A stretch of 64,000 nt of DNA from Formosa haliotis. GTDB lineage: Bacteria; Bacteroidota; Bacteroidia; Flavobacteriales; Flavobacteriaceae. The stretch lies in assembly GCF_001685485.1 (NCBI RefSeq), contig NZ_BDEL01000001.1, positions 3,755,501 through 3,819,500 on the forward strand, written 5' to 3'. Positions 34,634 to 44,461 of the stretch are shown one piece after another. Position numbers and translations under genes: made by a program. Below the pieces are notes generated by a model, which did not search any database, was not told the origin of the DNA, and worked only from the letters and a program-made list of their open reading frames with translations. How positions within the stretch are numbered: position 1 is the first letter of the stretch; each line of letters begins with the position of its first letter.

Positions 34634-35308
34634 ATGAGTCAAGATGTAATACATGTCTATTTTATGCCCGGAATGGCCGCTAATCCTTCAATTTTTGAAT
34701 ACATCGATTTGCCTAAGCCGAGGTTTAAAATGCATTTATTAAAATGGATGATTCCAGAAGTTGATGAAAGTCTGTCAGACTACGCCAAGCGTATGTGTAA
34801 CAAGATTGAAGAACCTAATCCTGTGCTTGTTGGGGTGTCGTTTGGTGGTGTTTTAGTTCAGGAAATGAGTAAGCATATTAAAACGCGTAAACTTATTGTA
34901 ATTTCGAGTGTGGTAACAAAACACGAATTGCCAAAACGAATGCGGTGGGCAAAAGTGACCAAGATGTATAAATTTCTCCCAACACAGCTTGTAGAGAATT
35001 TTGAAACCTTGGCGAAGTATGCTTTTGGAGTAACGGCTACAAAACGAGTAGATTTATATAAGAAATACCTGTCGGTTCGTGACAAACAATATTTAGATTG
35101 GGCCATTAAACAGATGGTATGTTGGGATCAGGATCAGCGTTTGCCTAATACGGTACACATACATGGCGATAACGATGCTGTATTTCCATATCGCTATGTG
35201 TCAGACTGTGTAACGGTTAAGGGAGGTACTCACATTATGATTATAAATAAATACAGATGGTTTAATGCCAATCTTCCGAAATTAATTTTAGGTAATAACT
35301 TGGCTTAA
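34634..35308 (+). CDS. Alpha/beta hydrolase
   Basis: A 224-residue alpha/beta hydrolase. The nucleophile elbow is GVSFGG, with the Ser near residue 70. The acid is probably Asp in HGDNDAVFPY near 180, and the His is in KGGTHIMI near 200. It has no signal peptide, so it acts in the cytoplasm. The fold is clear, but the substrate is not; length and motif spacing fit small esterase or thioesterase-like proteins of the YdeN/RBBP9-like groups. Its stop lies 40 bases before the lytic transglycosylase gene, so a shared transcript is possible. Confidence 0.85.
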   Translation: MSQDVIHVYFMPGMAANPSIFEYIDLPKPRFKMHLLKWMIPEVDESLSDYAKRMCNKIEEPNPVLVGVSFGGVLVQEMSKHIKTRKLIVISSVVTKHELPKRMRWAKVTKMYKFLPTQLVENFETLAKYAFGVTATKRVDLYKKYLSVRDKQYLDWAIKQMVCWDQDQRLPNTVHIHGDNDAVFPYRYVSDCVTVKGGTHIMIINKYRWFNANLPKLILGNNLA

Positions 35309-35348
35309 AATTTGATGGTAATAATTAGATATAAACAAAACAATTAAT

Positions 35349-36272
35349 ATGAAGCGTATTCAAAAAGGACTAGTATTTGTGGGGTTATTGGGCTTGTCTG
35401 CCTTATTTATCCATGCTGTACAAGATCCTGAAACCAATGAAAATTTTGAAAAAAAACAACTAAACGATTATAAAATTTATGCCCTGCAAATGCCAGAGAA
35501 ATTAGATTTTGCAGGTGAAGCCGTACCGTTAAGCGATCCTGATATTTACGAGCGCATGGATCGGGAATTATTGGTAAATACCTATTGGCAATCTAATGCT
35601 TTATTATTGTTTAAGCGGGCTCATAAATATTTCCCAATCATAGAACCTATTTTAAAGAAACATGGTATTCCAGATGATTTTAAGTATTTGGCCGTTATAG
35701 AAAGCGGATTAACCAATGCTGTTTCCCCAGCAGGAGCACGTGGATTTTGGCAAATAATGAAGGGGACAGGAAGAGATTTTGGCCTAGAAGTTAACGATAA
35801 TGTAGACGAACGTTACCATTTAGAAAAAGCGACCGAAGTGGCTTGCGAGTATTTAAAGCAATCGAAAGAAAGATTTGGTACTTGGACAGAAGCTGCAGCT
35901 GCATATAATGCTGGAAATGCTGGGGTTGCTAGACGCTTAGATGAACAGCAAGTAAGCGATTATTACGATTTGTTGTTAGGAGAAGAAACAGGGCGTTATG
36001 TGTTTAGAATTATAGCCTTAAAAGAAATTATGAGTAACCCTTTAAAATATGGGTTTAACTTTAGAGAAAAAGATTTGTATAGCGCAGTACCAACTTATAC
36101 CGTTAAAGTGGATACCGCAGTGACCGATTTTGCTAAATTTGCTAAGGGATTCGGTATAAATTATAAAATTTTGAAGATTCACAATCCGTGGTTACGCGAA
36201 CCACACCTTAATAACGGTTCTAGAAAATTATACGAGATTGAAATTCCGAAGAAAGGATTTTATAAAGACTAG
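35349..36272 (+). CDS. Lytic transglycosylase (MltD-like)
   Basis: A 307-residue peptidoglycan lytic transglycosylase that cuts MurNAc-GlcNAc bonds with formation of 1,6-anhydroMurNAc. An N-terminal signal or anchor (about 1-24) is followed by the SLT domain. The catalytic Glu is in LAVIESGLTNAVSPAGARGFWQI near residue 119, and the AAAYNAGNAGV motif sits near 185-195. A beta-rich C-terminal part (about 255-305, YTVKVDTAVTDFAKFAKGFG) resembles a LysM-like cell-wall-binding unit but is only weakly so. It probably acts in the periplasm. Confidence 0.88.
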   Translation: MKRIQKGLVFVGLLGLSALFIHAVQDPETNENFEKKQLNDYKIYALQMPEKLDFAGEAVPLSDPDIYERMDRELLVNTYWQSNALLLFKRAHKYFPIIEPILKKHGIPDDFKYLAVIESGLTNAVSPAGARGFWQIMKGTGRDFGLEVNDNVDERYHLEKATEVACEYLKQSKERFGTWTEAAAAYNAGNAGVARRLDEQQVSDYYDLLLGEETGRYVFRIIALKEIMSNPLKYGFNFREKDLYSAVPTYTVKVDTAVTDFAKFAKGFGINYKILKIHNPWLREPHLNNGSRKLYEIEIPKKGFYKD

Positions 36273-36513
36273 GAGGGACTCAGACTGCTGAGGTATTAGC
36301 TGTTAGTTATTAGTGTTTAGACAGTTGTAAATTAAAGGCTGAACTGTTTCAGGTTTGGATAAGCCTGATTTTTAAACTGTGAAGTTAAGATTCTGAAGAT
36401 AATAGTTCCTCTATTGTAGCAGATTGTAGATTGTATTGGGTTTAAGGTTATTAAGGATGTTAACTATCAAAACCCTAAATCTCATTATAACATAGGAGCG
36501 TATTTAAATTGCA
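36273..36513. other. Gene-free stretch
   Basis: About 240 bases between the lytic transglycosylase gene and a terminator, with no convincing reading frame, promoter box or RNA gene seen. Confidence 0.45.
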
Positions 36514-36554
36514 TAAAAAAAGTCATTGAATCCAGAAAATTCAATGACTTTTTT
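36514..36554. terminator. Two-way terminator between converging genes
   Basis: AAGTCATTGAAT pairs with ATTCAATGACTT across a seven-base loop, with A- and T-runs on either side. Confidence 0.88.
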
Positions 36555-36576
36555 AATATTATAAACTGTCCAATGT

Positions 36577-37146
36577 TTAACGTCTTCCACCACGCGGTTG
36601 TTTATGTCCGCCAAAATGTTGATTAGGAGCTTGCGCACGTTTCATGTTTTCCTTCATCATTTTTATCTGATCGGTTAACATCCCTTGTTTATCTAATTTT
36701 TGAGCTTCAGATAATAATTTTTGCGCTTCTTGTTTTCTTCGTTTAGATAAAGCTATTCCGGCTAAACTTAATTTGGCCATCGCTAAATCGTGATCCATAC
36801 TTAAACCTAAAGCCACTGCCTTTTTTAAATATTTTTCAGATTCGTTCATGTTGGATTGCGACACCATAATACCGTGTAAATAGTTGTAATATCCTTGTTG
36901 TTTTTGAACTAAAGCCGATTCTGGGTTTTTAATTTTATTTAACCATTTTGTGGCACCTTCGAAATCTTGTTTACGTAATTTTAAAAAGGCAAGTAAAATA
37001 AACTCATTTTTAAAATATAAGAAGATAAAGATGAGCGATAATAAGATTAACATAATACCGTTTCCTATATTTCCTTCGATAAACTGATAGACAGCGTATG
37101 CAATGATTAAAACGGCGATAACTAATTTTATGTTCTTGTTGTACAT
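36577..37146 (-). CDS. Membrane protein with two helices and a tetratricopeptide-like domain
   Basis: A 189-residue protein. Residues 7-45 form two membrane helices joined by GNIGNG. Residues 50-165 look like about three tetratricopeptide-like helix pairs (KLRKQDFEGATKWLNKI, QKQQGYYNYLHGI, MAKLSLAGIALSKRRK). The C terminus is basic and Gly-rich (HFGGHKQPRGGRR). Such small TPR proteins are conserved in flavobacteria with no known role. It starts five bases after the stop of the preceding signal-peptide protein gene, so the two are likely in one operon. Confidence 0.72.
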   Translation of the reverse strand: MYNKNIKLVIAVLIIAYAVYQFIEGNIGNGIMLILLSLIFIFLYFKNEFILLAFLKLRKQDFEGATKWLNKIKNPESALVQKQQGYYNYLHGIMVSQSNMNESEKYLKKAVALGLSMDHDLAMAKLSLAGIALSKRRKQEAQKLLSEAQKLDKQGMLTDQIKMMKENMKRAQAPNQHFGGHKQPRGGRR

Positions 37147-37151
37147 GTGTT

Positions 37152-38039
37152 TTATTTAATTTTATAAGTTGTTATAGATGTTATTTTAGTAGGGGTGATT
37201 TCTGGTTGACCTGGGGTGTTTACAGAAGCAGCTTCTGCACTTACCGTCATTTCGTTTATAAATCCTGTTTTTTTGTTAGCCTTAACTGCAATGTTTTGTT
37301 TGCCCTTTAAAAGGAGATTAGAATGTTCGTCTTCAATAATCATGCTTAACGTCGATTTGGCATTTAAAAAAATGGTATCTGTTATTTTTTCAAGTGTCCA
37401 AGTGTTGTCAGAATTAATATCACCAGTAAATGTATTTGTCCAAGTATCTCCAACATTTACTTTTTGCTTAGGATAAATATGGGTGAGTTGTTCAAAACTT
37501 TTAGAAAGCGAGGCACTACCAAATTCAGATTTCATAGACTCTATCATGAGTTGTTTGGTAAACTCATCATGAATATCGGCTAAATCAATCATATTTCTAA
37601 TCATATCATCTGTTCCCGAAATTTTTAGAATTTCACCAGAGCGAGACATTTCTATAGTTAATTTAGATTGTGTTAAGCCTCCAAATATTTTACCTTCAGT
37701 ATCCCCTTCTAATGCTGGTTTATTAGTGTCTACATCTAGCATAACACCAAACTTATTAGATGTAGTTTTTAATTTAAACTGATTAAAATTAAAAGTGAAT
37801 ATATAGGTGCTATCTGTTTTAGAAGATACTTTAAAGGTGTAATTCTCTTCGAGGTCGTTTAGTATTTTATGTTCGGCACCTTGGTCGCTTTGTATAATAT
37901 TTTGCTGCGCATGTTGAAGAATAGTTATGCTATCTCCTATATTTAAACGATATTGCAATTGTGTTTGCGCAGATACCGAATACATACACATTAAAGTCAG
38001 TATTAATATATTAACAGAAAATCGGGTCATTAAGGCCAT
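37152..38039 (-). CDS. Exported protein of DUF6263-like type
   Basis: A 295-residue exported protein. The signal peptide is MALMTRFSVNILILTLMCMYSVSAQ. The mature part is beta-rich and carries the LNIGDSITILQ and WTLEKI elements that suggest the DUF6263 family of Bacteroidetes envelope proteins. The open frame extends about 38 codons upstream, but that part is Phe- and Lys-rich leader sequence over the divergent rpmH promoter region, and the signal peptide fixes the start at the ATG at 38039 (or 38030). Function is unknown. It precedes the TPR membrane protein gene by five bases. Confidence 0.68.
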   Translation of the reverse strand: MALMTRFSVNILILTLMCMYSVSAQTQLQYRLNIGDSITILQHAQQNIIQSDQGAEHKILNDLEENYTFKVSSKTDSTYIFTFNFNQFKLKTTSNKFGVMLDVDTNKPALEGDTEGKIFGGLTQSKLTIEMSRSGEILKISGTDDMIRNMIDLADIHDEFTKQLMIESMKSEFGSASLSKSFEQLTHIYPKQKVNVGDTWTNTFTGDINSDNTWTLEKITDTIFLNAKSTLSMIIEDEHSNLLLKGKQNIAVKANKKTGFINEMTVSAEAASVNTPGQPEITPTKITSITTYKIK

Positions 38040-38097
38040 TTTAATTTGGAGTACAAAGAAACTAAAAATTTTACTAAAAAATATTTTTAAAATAAGG

Positions 38098-38128
38098 TTT
38101 GTTAAACTAAAAACTCTTTGTATATTTG
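38098..38128 (+). promoter_or_regulatory. Promoter of rpmH
   Basis: TTTG at 38098-38101, a 19-base gap and TATATTTG at 38121-38128 make a full flavobacterial promoter, about 70 bases before the rpmH ATG. It is one of the strongest matches in the window. Confidence 0.8.
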
Positions 38129-38199
38129 CGCGCAGTTTTGACGAAACAATCAAAACTTGGTTTAGATAAAATATTGAAGATTTTTAAAGATACAAGACA

Positions 38200-38361
38200 A
38201 TGAGTAAAAGAACGTTTCAACCATCAAAAAGAAAGAGAAGAAACAAGCACGGTTTTAGAGAAAGAATGGCTTCTGCCAATGGTAGAAAAGTCCTTGCACG
38301 CAGACGTGCTAAAGGAAGAAAGAAACTGTCTGTATCTTCTGAATCAAGACATAAAAAATAA
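38200..38361 (+). CDS. rpmH: 50S ribosomal protein L34
   Basis: A 53-residue basic ribosomal protein. The start [20 protein letters not shown] and the [20 protein letters not shown] part are diagnostic of bL34. The reading frame is short, but the protein match is complete from ATG to stop. It has a strong promoter at 38098-38128 and its own terminator at 38391-38419, so it is transcribed on its own. In many bacteria rnpA follows rpmH; here carB follows instead. Confidence 0.97.
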   Translation: MSKRTFQPSKRKRRNKHGFRERMASANGRKVLARRRAKGRKKLSVSSESRHKK

Positions 38362-38390
38362 TGATATCAATGTGTTGATATAATAGAAAA

Positions 38391-38419
38391 GGTGTTACTT
38401 AATGGTAACGCCTTTTTTT
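38391..38419 (+). terminator. Terminator of rpmH
   Basis: GGTGTTAC pairs with GTAACGCC (one G-T wobble) around a short loop, followed by seven T. Confidence 0.85.
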
Positions 38420-38466
38420 ATATCTCGTTTTTATAACTACTTTAGCAATATCTTATAATAAATACA

Positions 38467-41319
38467 ATGCCAAAAAATCCAAAGCTTAAATCTATTCTTA
38501 TCATAGGGTCTGGACCAATTGTAATTGGGCAAGCCTGTGAATTTGATTATTCAGGAACTCAAGCCTTAAGATCACTTCGTGAAGACGGAATAGAAACTGT
38601 ACTTATCAACTCGAATCCAGCAACTATTATGACCGACCCATCTATGGCCGATCATGTATATTTGTTGCCTTTAACTACTAAATCTCTTGTACAAATCCTT
38701 AAGGAACATCCACAAATTGATGCCGTTTTACCAACTATGGGAGGTCAAACTGCATTAAATTTATGTATTGAAGCCGATGAAAAAGGAATTTGGAAAGATT
38801 TTGGAGTAGATATTATTGGTGTAGATATCGATGCGATTAATATTACAGAAGATAGAGAGAAGTTTAGAGAGTTAATGCTTAAAATTGGAGTGCCTATGGC
38901 ACCTCAAGCAACAGCAACATCTTACCTTAAAGGTAAAGAAATTGCTCAAGAATTTGGTTTTCCTTTAATTATTAGAGCCTCTTTTACATTAGGTGGAGCA
39001 GGAGCTTCATTTGTATATAAAGAAGAAGATTTCGACGAATTATTAACACGTGGATTAGAAATTTCTCCTATTCACGAGGTGATGATCGATAAGGCTTTAA
39101 TAGGTTGGAAAGAGTATGAGCTAGAATTACTTAGAGACGCTAATGACAATGTGGTTATTATCTGTTCTATAGAAAATATGGATCCTATTGGTATCCATAC
39201 AGGTGATTCTATTACTGTTGCTCCAGCCATGACATTAAGCGATAAAACGTTCCAAAAAATGCGTGATATGGCAATCCATATGATGCGTAGTATTGGTGAT
39301 TTTGCCGGAGGTTGTAACGTGCAATTTGCAGTATCTCCAGACGAAAAGGAAGATATTATTGCTATCGAAATTAACCCTCGTGTATCGCGATCTTCTGCCT
39401 TAGCAAGTAAAGCAACAGGATACCCAATTGCAAAAATTGCTGCTAAATTGGCTCTAGGGTATCATTTAGATGAATTAAATAATCAAATTACAAAATCTAC
39501 TTCTGCTTTGTTTGAGCCGACTTTAGATTATGTAATCGTAAAAATACCACGTTGGAATTTCGATAAGTTCGAAGGGTCTGATAGAACATTAGGACTTCAA
39601 ATGAAATCTGTAGGAGAGGTTATGGGGATTGGACGTTCGTTCCAAGAAGCGCTTCATAAAGCAGCACAATCTCTTGAAATTAAACGTAATGGTTTAGGTG
39701 CAGACGGAAAAGAAAATAAAGATTATAACCAAATTATAGAGAAGCTTACTTATGCTTCTTGGGATCGCGTCTTTATTATTTATGATGCGATAGAAATGGG
39801 AATTCCGTTAAGCAGAATCCACGAAATTACTAAAATAGACATGTGGTTCTTAAAGCAATATGAAGAATTACATATGCTTAAGAACGAGATTTCTACCTTT
39901 ACTATAGATACTATTCAAAAAGATTTATTACTTGAGGCAAAACAAAAAGGATACGGAGATCGCCAGATCGCACATATGCTTGGATGTTTAGAGAGTCAAG
40001 TGTATAATAAACGTGAAGAACTTGGTGTAAACCGCGTGTACAAATTAGTAGATACTTGTGCTGCGGAGTTCGAAGCCAAAACACCATATTACTATTCAAC
40101 TTTCGAAAGTGATACAGAAACTACCGATGGAAAGCGTGCTGCTTATAATGACAGTATTGTTACAGATAAGAAAAAAGTAATAGTTCTAGGTTCTGGTCCA
40201 AATAGAATTGGTCAAGGAATCGAGTTCGATTACTGTTGTGTTCACGGTGTTCTAGCAGCTGCAGAATGTGGTTACGAAACCATCATGATTAACTGTAACC
40301 CAGAAACGGTTTCAACAGATTTCGATACAGCAGATAAATTATACTTCGAGCCCGTATTTTGGGAACATATTTACGACATTATTAAACATGAAAAACCAGA
40401 AGGTGTAATCGTTCAGTTAGGTGGTCAGACGGCTTTAAAACTTGCTGAAAAATTAACTAAGTATGGTGTTAAAATATTAGGAACTAGTTTTGAATCGTTA
40501 GATTTAGCAGAAGACAGAGGGTTATTCTCTAAGTTGCTTAAAGAAAACGAAATTCCTTATCCGGAGTTCGATATTGCAACAACTGCAGATGAAGCTTCTG
40601 CCATTGCAGACCGATTAGATTTCCCAATTTTAGTGCGTCCGTCTTACGTTCTTGGAGGTCAGGGCATGAAAATTGTAATTAATAAAGAAGAACTTGAAAA
40701 GCATGTTGTAGACTTATTAAGTAGAATGCCAGGAAACCAATTACTTCTAGATCATTATTTAGATGGTGCAATTGAAGCTGAAGCAGATGCAATTTGCGAT
40801 GGTGAAGATGTGTACATTATTGGTATCATGGAGCATATCGAGCCTTGTGGTGTGCATTCTGGTGATAGTAATTCGTTACTACCTCCTTTTAATTTAGGAG
40901 ATTTAGTAATGCAACAAATAAAAGATCATACTAAAAAGATTGCTTTAGCGCTTAACACTGTAGGTTTAATAAATATACAGTTTGCAGTGAAAGACGATGT
41001 GGTTTACATTATCGAAGCCAACCCAAGAGCATCTAGAACGGTTCCTTTTATAGCAAAAGCATATGGTGAGCCTTATGTAAACTACGCGACTAAAGTAATG
41101 TTAGGAAACAAGAAAGTAAAAGACTTTAATTTTAAACCTCAATTAGAGGGGTATGCAATTAAGAAACCTGTGTTCTCTTTCGATAAATTCCACAATGTAA
41201 ATAAGAAATTAGGTCCAGAAATGAAAAGTACTGGAGAAAGCATCTTGTTTATAGATGATTTAAAAGACGATGAGTTTTACAACTTATATTCAAGACGTCG
41301 TATGTACTTGAACAAGTAA
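38467..41319 (+). CDS. carB: Carbamoyl-phosphate synthase large subunit, without the C-terminal allosteric domain
   Basis: A 950-residue synthase that makes carbamoyl phosphate for pyrimidine and arginine synthesis, using ammonia channelled from CarA. Two ATP-grasp halves are clear: GSGPIVIGQACEFDYSGTQA opens the first, and GSGPNRIGQGIEFDYCCVHG near residue 575 opens the second. It stops soon after GPEMKSTGESILFIDDLKDDEF, the point where E. coli CarB (1073 residues) enters its MGS-like allosteric domain. That domain is therefore absent, so control by UMP and ornithine at this site is not expected. The small subunit gene carA is not in this window. A terminator follows at 41341. Confidence 0.95.
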   Translation: MPKNPKLKSILIIGSGPIVIGQACEFDYSGTQALRSLREDGIETVLINSNPATIMTDPSMADHVYLLPLTTKSLVQILKEHPQIDAVLPTMGGQTALNLCIEADEKGIWKDFGVDIIGVDIDAINITEDREKFRELMLKIGVPMAPQATATSYLKGKEIAQEFGFPLIIRASFTLGGAGASFVYKEEDFDELLTRGLEISPIHEVMIDKALIGWKEYELELLRDANDNVVIICSIENMDPIGIHTGDSITVAPAMTLSDKTFQKMRDMAIHMMRSIGDFAGGCNVQFAVSPDEKEDIIAIEINPRVSRSSALASKATGYPIAKIAAKLALGYHLDELNNQITKSTSALFEPTLDYVIVKIPRWNFDKFEGSDRTLGLQMKSVGEVMGIGRSFQEALHKAAQSLEIKRNGLGADGKENKDYNQIIEKLTYASWDRVFIIYDAIEMGIPLSRIHEITKIDMWFLKQYEELHMLKNEISTFTIDTIQKDLLLEAKQKGYGDRQIAHMLGCLESQVYNKREELGVNRVYKLVDTCAAEFEAKTPYYYSTFESDTETTDGKRAAYNDSIVTDKKKVIVLGSGPNRIGQGIEFDYCCVHGVLAAAECGYETIMINCNPETVSTDFDTADKLYFEPVFWEHIYDIIKHEKPEGVIVQLGGQTALKLAEKLTKYGVKILGTSFESLDLAEDRGLFSKLLKENEIPYPEFDIATTADEASAIADRLDFPILVRPSYVLGGQGMKIVINKEELEKHVVDLLSRMPGNQLLLDHYLDGAIEAEADAICDGEDVYIIGIMEHIEPCGVHSGDSNSLLPPFNLGDLVMQQIKDHTKKIALALNTVGLINIQFAVKDDVVYIIEANPRASRTVPFIAKAYGEPYVNYATKVMLGNKKVKDFNFKPQLEGYAIKKPVFSFDKFHNVNKKLGPEMKSTGESILFIDDLKDDEFYNLYSRRRMYLNK

Positions 41320-41340
41320 TAAAACAAACCCATATACTAA

Positions 41341-41369
41341 AAAAGGCTTCCAAACGGAAGCCTTTTTTT
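41341..41369 (+). terminator. Terminator of carB
   Basis: GGCTTCC-aaac-GGAAGCC hairpin followed by a T-run. Confidence 0.88.
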
Positions 41370-41401
41370 ATATGCAATGTTTTGTAAAAAAAGAATTGCT
41401 A

Positions 41402-42061
41402 TTACATAGGTGGCATACCACCATACATTTTTAATACTAAAAAGGTTAACGGAACAGTTATCGCCAAAGAAATAAGTGTTGGTTTTACCCAATCGCGTTT
41501 TTTGTAGCTTACTGTTTTTCCTAAGTATTTATTCCAAAAATATTCGGTTAAAATAAGCCCTCCAATAGCATTTGTAAATACGGTAAGGTTCATGTCTAAA
41601 TTAAAGGTAGTAACCAGAAAATAAGGAATAAATATATACAATAAACAGAAGATTAAAACCTGAGTACGTGCTTTTGCATGTCCTGTTTTCTTCAGATTAG
41701 ACATCATTAACACCCCTCCAAAAAGCGTTGAAAATATTATCGAAAATACCAATATCAATACTTTCGAATATAATTCAGGTAAAGCTATAGCTTCTGTGGT
41801 AGTATTTGCAGAAACAGGTTCTGTGTTGTTTACAGCATTTAAAATCGCTTTTTTATTAGCGACAACCTTAATTTCTTTAGTTTTTAAAGTGTCGTAAGTT
41901 GTAGAAATAGCTTCAGTTATCGTTACGTCTTCTCTACGTTTTAAAATCTCTAAAGCTGTTAATCGCGCTTCATCGGTGTAAGTCGCTTCGTTTAAACCAA
42001 TGGCTTCAAGCTCTTCATTAGTCTTTTTGCTAAACCGGTTTACAAAAATATTATCGTTCAT
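41402..42061 (-). CDS. Membrane protein of unknown function
   Basis: A 219-residue protein. The N-terminal 60 residues are soluble and helical with an EELEAIGLNEATYTDEARLTALEIL-type pattern, like repeats seen at the N termini of other Bacteroidetes membrane proteins. About four membrane helices follow (around residues 100-122, 132-155, 160-178 and 193-212). I do not recognise a family with a known role. It stands alone on the minus strand, downstream of the convergent carB. Confidence 0.65.
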   Translation of the reverse strand: MNDNIFVNRFSKKTNEELEAIGLNEATYTDEARLTALEILKRREDVTITEAISTTYDTLKTKEIKVVANKKAILNAVNNTEPVSANTTTEAIALPELYSKVLILVFSIIFSTLFGGVLMMSNLKKTGHAKARTQVLIFCLLYIFIPYFLVTTFNLDMNLTVFTNAIGGLILTEYFWNKYLGKTVSYKKRDWVKPTLISLAITVPLTFLVLKMYGGMPPM

Positions 42062-42117
42062 TTGTTTTCTAAAATGTTGTATGTTAAAGGTGCAAAATGC
42101 TTGCCAAGGATGTTAAA

Positions 42118-42711
42118 TTAACAATTTTTATACTTGTCGTTTAGTCCAATGCCTTGTTTTATCATCGGAATAATTTTTTCTAACCGACTTTGTTTTGTTG
42201 TATCTCGTTTTGCTGATGCAATATAATCAGTATATTCTCGCTGTTTATAAGGGGTTAAAGCTTTAAAACTCGTTTTAAAATCGGGATTGCTTTTTAAATA
42301 TTGTTTTAAAATTTCAGGAAAAGTAACCGTAGCTTTCTTTTCAGGTTTTAATTCTTTCCCTAATTTCTGATTGTCTATCGCTTCCTTTACATATGCCAAA
42401 ACTGCAGCTTTGTCAATGTCATCTTCCTTGGTAAACCGCATTTGTCTTAAGCCTTTGGTGGTATCCTGCGCCTGTTCTAATAAATTTTGTTCATCTTTTA
42501 AAAACACACCATTAAAAAACCAAATGCCAAAATGATGTTTAAAGGCTCCCAATCCTATCACGTTTTTACCATCTACCATATAAACAGGTGCGCTCCATTT
42601 AAAAGCTTCTTCCAATTCGGTGCTTAAAAAAATATCTCGCAAGACGGTTAAAGCCTTTGTCCAAGTGTCGTGCCCTTCGATATAGGCGTCTACAGAATCA
42701 AATTTTTTCAT
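42118..42711 (-). CDS. YdeI/OmpD-associated family protein with DUF1801 domain
   Basis: A 197-residue cytoplasmic protein. The N-terminal half is a DUF1801 domain (FKWSAPVYMVDGKNVIGLGAFKHHFGIWF in outline, near residues 38-66). The C-terminal half ends with the helical OmpdA patch (FKALTPYKQREYTDYIASAKRDTTKQSRLEKI, about 145-180) that defines the YdeI family. DUF1801 proteins are iron-frataxin-like folds; their role is not settled. No signal peptide is present. It stands alone. Confidence 0.8.
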   Translation of the reverse strand: MKKFDSVDAYIEGHDTWTKALTVLRDIFLSTELEEAFKWSAPVYMVDGKNVIGLGAFKHHFGIWFFNGVFLKDEQNLLEQAQDTTKGLRQMRFTKEDDIDKAAVLAYVKEAIDNQKLGKELKPEKKATVTFPEILKQYLKSNPDFKTSFKALTPYKQREYTDYIASAKRDTTKQSRLEKIIPMIKQGIGLNDKYKNC

Positions 42712-42947
42712 GCCTTATAATTTGTATAAAGATACCAAAATTTTGGTGAGAAGCAGGTTTCAGAAAAACAGGAAACAGATTTAGTGTTCTGATAGCTAGG
42801 ACTTCGTTAAAACAAAATAATCTGATGAGTTTGAAAATTCATCAGATTATTATGTTGGGCGTTTCCTTACAGGTCGCGCTTTTCGTTCTATCTTTTTTAG
42901 CCATATATAAAAGCTAAAAAAGGATGCCACTGCAATCGCTAACGCAA

Positions 42948-44183
42948 TTAGCGTTTCGCCGTAAGTTCAGCAATTTTGCAAATTACTTCGGTGGCTTTAA
43001 TCATACTTTCTACAGGAACGTATTCGTAGCGTCCGTGAAAATTATGGCCTCCAGCAAAAATGTTTGGGCAAGGTAAGCCCATATAACTTAATTGAGATCC
43101 GTCTGTACCACCGCGAATGGCTTTAATTTTTGGCGTAATTCCAATTTGTTTCATAGCTTCCTCAGCAATATCTACTATATGCATTACAGGAACTACTTTT
43201 TCCTTCATATTATAGTACTGATCTTTTATCTCGAGAGTAATGACCTCACGACCGTACTGAGCATTTAATTCGTTCGCTAGTTTTTGCATCACCTCTTTTC
43301 TTGCTTCAAAATGTCCCTTATCGTGGTCGCGAATAATATACTTTAAAGTGGTCTGGTCTACTTCTCCATTAACATCTGTTAAATGGAAAAAACCTTCGTA
43401 TCCTTCTGTATGTTCTGGGGTTTCTAGCCTTGGTAACGAGTTAATAAATTCGGTAGCGATATACATAGAATTTATCATTTTGCCTTTGGCATAACCTGGA
43501 TGTACAATTTTACCAGCAACAGTAATAACGGCACCAGCGGCATTAAAATTCTCATATTCTAATTCGCCTATTTCGCTACCATCCATAGTATAGGCCCATT
43601 CTGCACCAAATTTTTTAACGTCAAATTTATGTGCACCACGACCAATTTCTTCATCTGGTGTAAAGCCCACACGAATGTTTCCATGTTTAATTTCTGGGTG
43701 TTTTACCAAATATTCCATGGCCGTAACTATTTCGGTTATTCCGGCTTTATCATCGGCACCTAAAAGAGTTGTTCCGTCTGTAGTAATTAAGGTTTTGCCT
43801 TTGTATAATAATAAATCATCGAAATATTCTGGCGATAATACAATGTCTTGTTCTTCGTTTAAAACAATGTCTTTACCATTATAATTTTCTATAATTTGAG
43901 GCTTTACATGGGCTCCAGTAAAATCTGGAGAAGTATCAAAATGAGAAATAAAACCAATAGTTGGTACATCGTGGTCTACATTGCTAGGTAATGTTGCCAT
44001 TATATAAGCGTTCTCATCTATAGAAACATCTTCTAAACCAATTGATTTAAGTTCTTCGGCAAGAGCATTTGCAAGATCCCACTGTTTTGCAGTACTTGGC
44101 GTGGTATTACTTTCCGGATCCGATTCTGTATCAACAGTAACATAGCTAATAAATCGGTTAATTAAATGTTGTTTATCTATCAT
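42948..44183 (-). CDS. pepT: Peptidase T (tripeptide aminopeptidase)
   Basis: A 411-residue M20-family zinc aminopeptidase that removes the N-terminal residue of tripeptides in the cytoplasm. Catalytic and metal residues are visible: His and Asp in [11 protein letters not shown], Asp in [12 protein letters not shown], the Glu pair in TPDEEIGRG, Asp in [14 protein letters not shown], and His in [11 protein letters not shown] near the end. The open frame extends seven codons upstream to 44204, but the family start [11 protein letters not shown] lies at 44183. It is transcribed alone. Confidence 0.95.
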   Translation of the reverse strand: MIDKQHLINRFISYVTVDTESDPESNTTPSTAKQWDLANALAEELKSIGLEDVSIDENAYIMATLPSNVDHDVPTIGFISHFDTSPDFTGAHVKPQIIENYNGKDIVLNEEQDIVLSPEYFDDLLLYKGKTLITTDGTTLLGADDKAGITEIVTAMEYLVKHPEIKHGNIRVGFTPDEEIGRGAHKFDVKKFGAEWAYTMDGSEIGELEYENFNAAGAVITVAGKIVHPGYAKGKMINSMYIATEFINSLPRLETPEHTEGYEGFFHLTDVNGEVDQTTLKYIIRDHDKGHFEARKEVMQKLANELNAQYGREVITLEIKDQYYNMKEKVVPVMHIVDIAEEAMKQIGITPKIKAIRGGTDGSQLSYMGLPCPNIFAGGHNFHGRYEYVPVESMIKATEVICKIAELTAKR

Positions 44184-44461
44184 AATTGAGGCAATTTTCA
44201 ACAAAAATACTATTAAAAATTATTTATGCTTTTAATTAAACTTAATTTTATTGGTATAAAAGAACTTTAGCTTCATTAGTCAAATAACTTCAATTTACTT
44301 CTTAGGTATAAACTTTAAATGAAACTCTTTTAAAACGATATTCAGAAGGAAATATTCGGATGTGTTTTGCACTGATTTAGGTGTGAAAAAAGATTAGTAG
44401 ATATACGTATTTTTTATTAACTGCTTAATTATTAATTTGATACGCAATTAAATCGTGTGTT

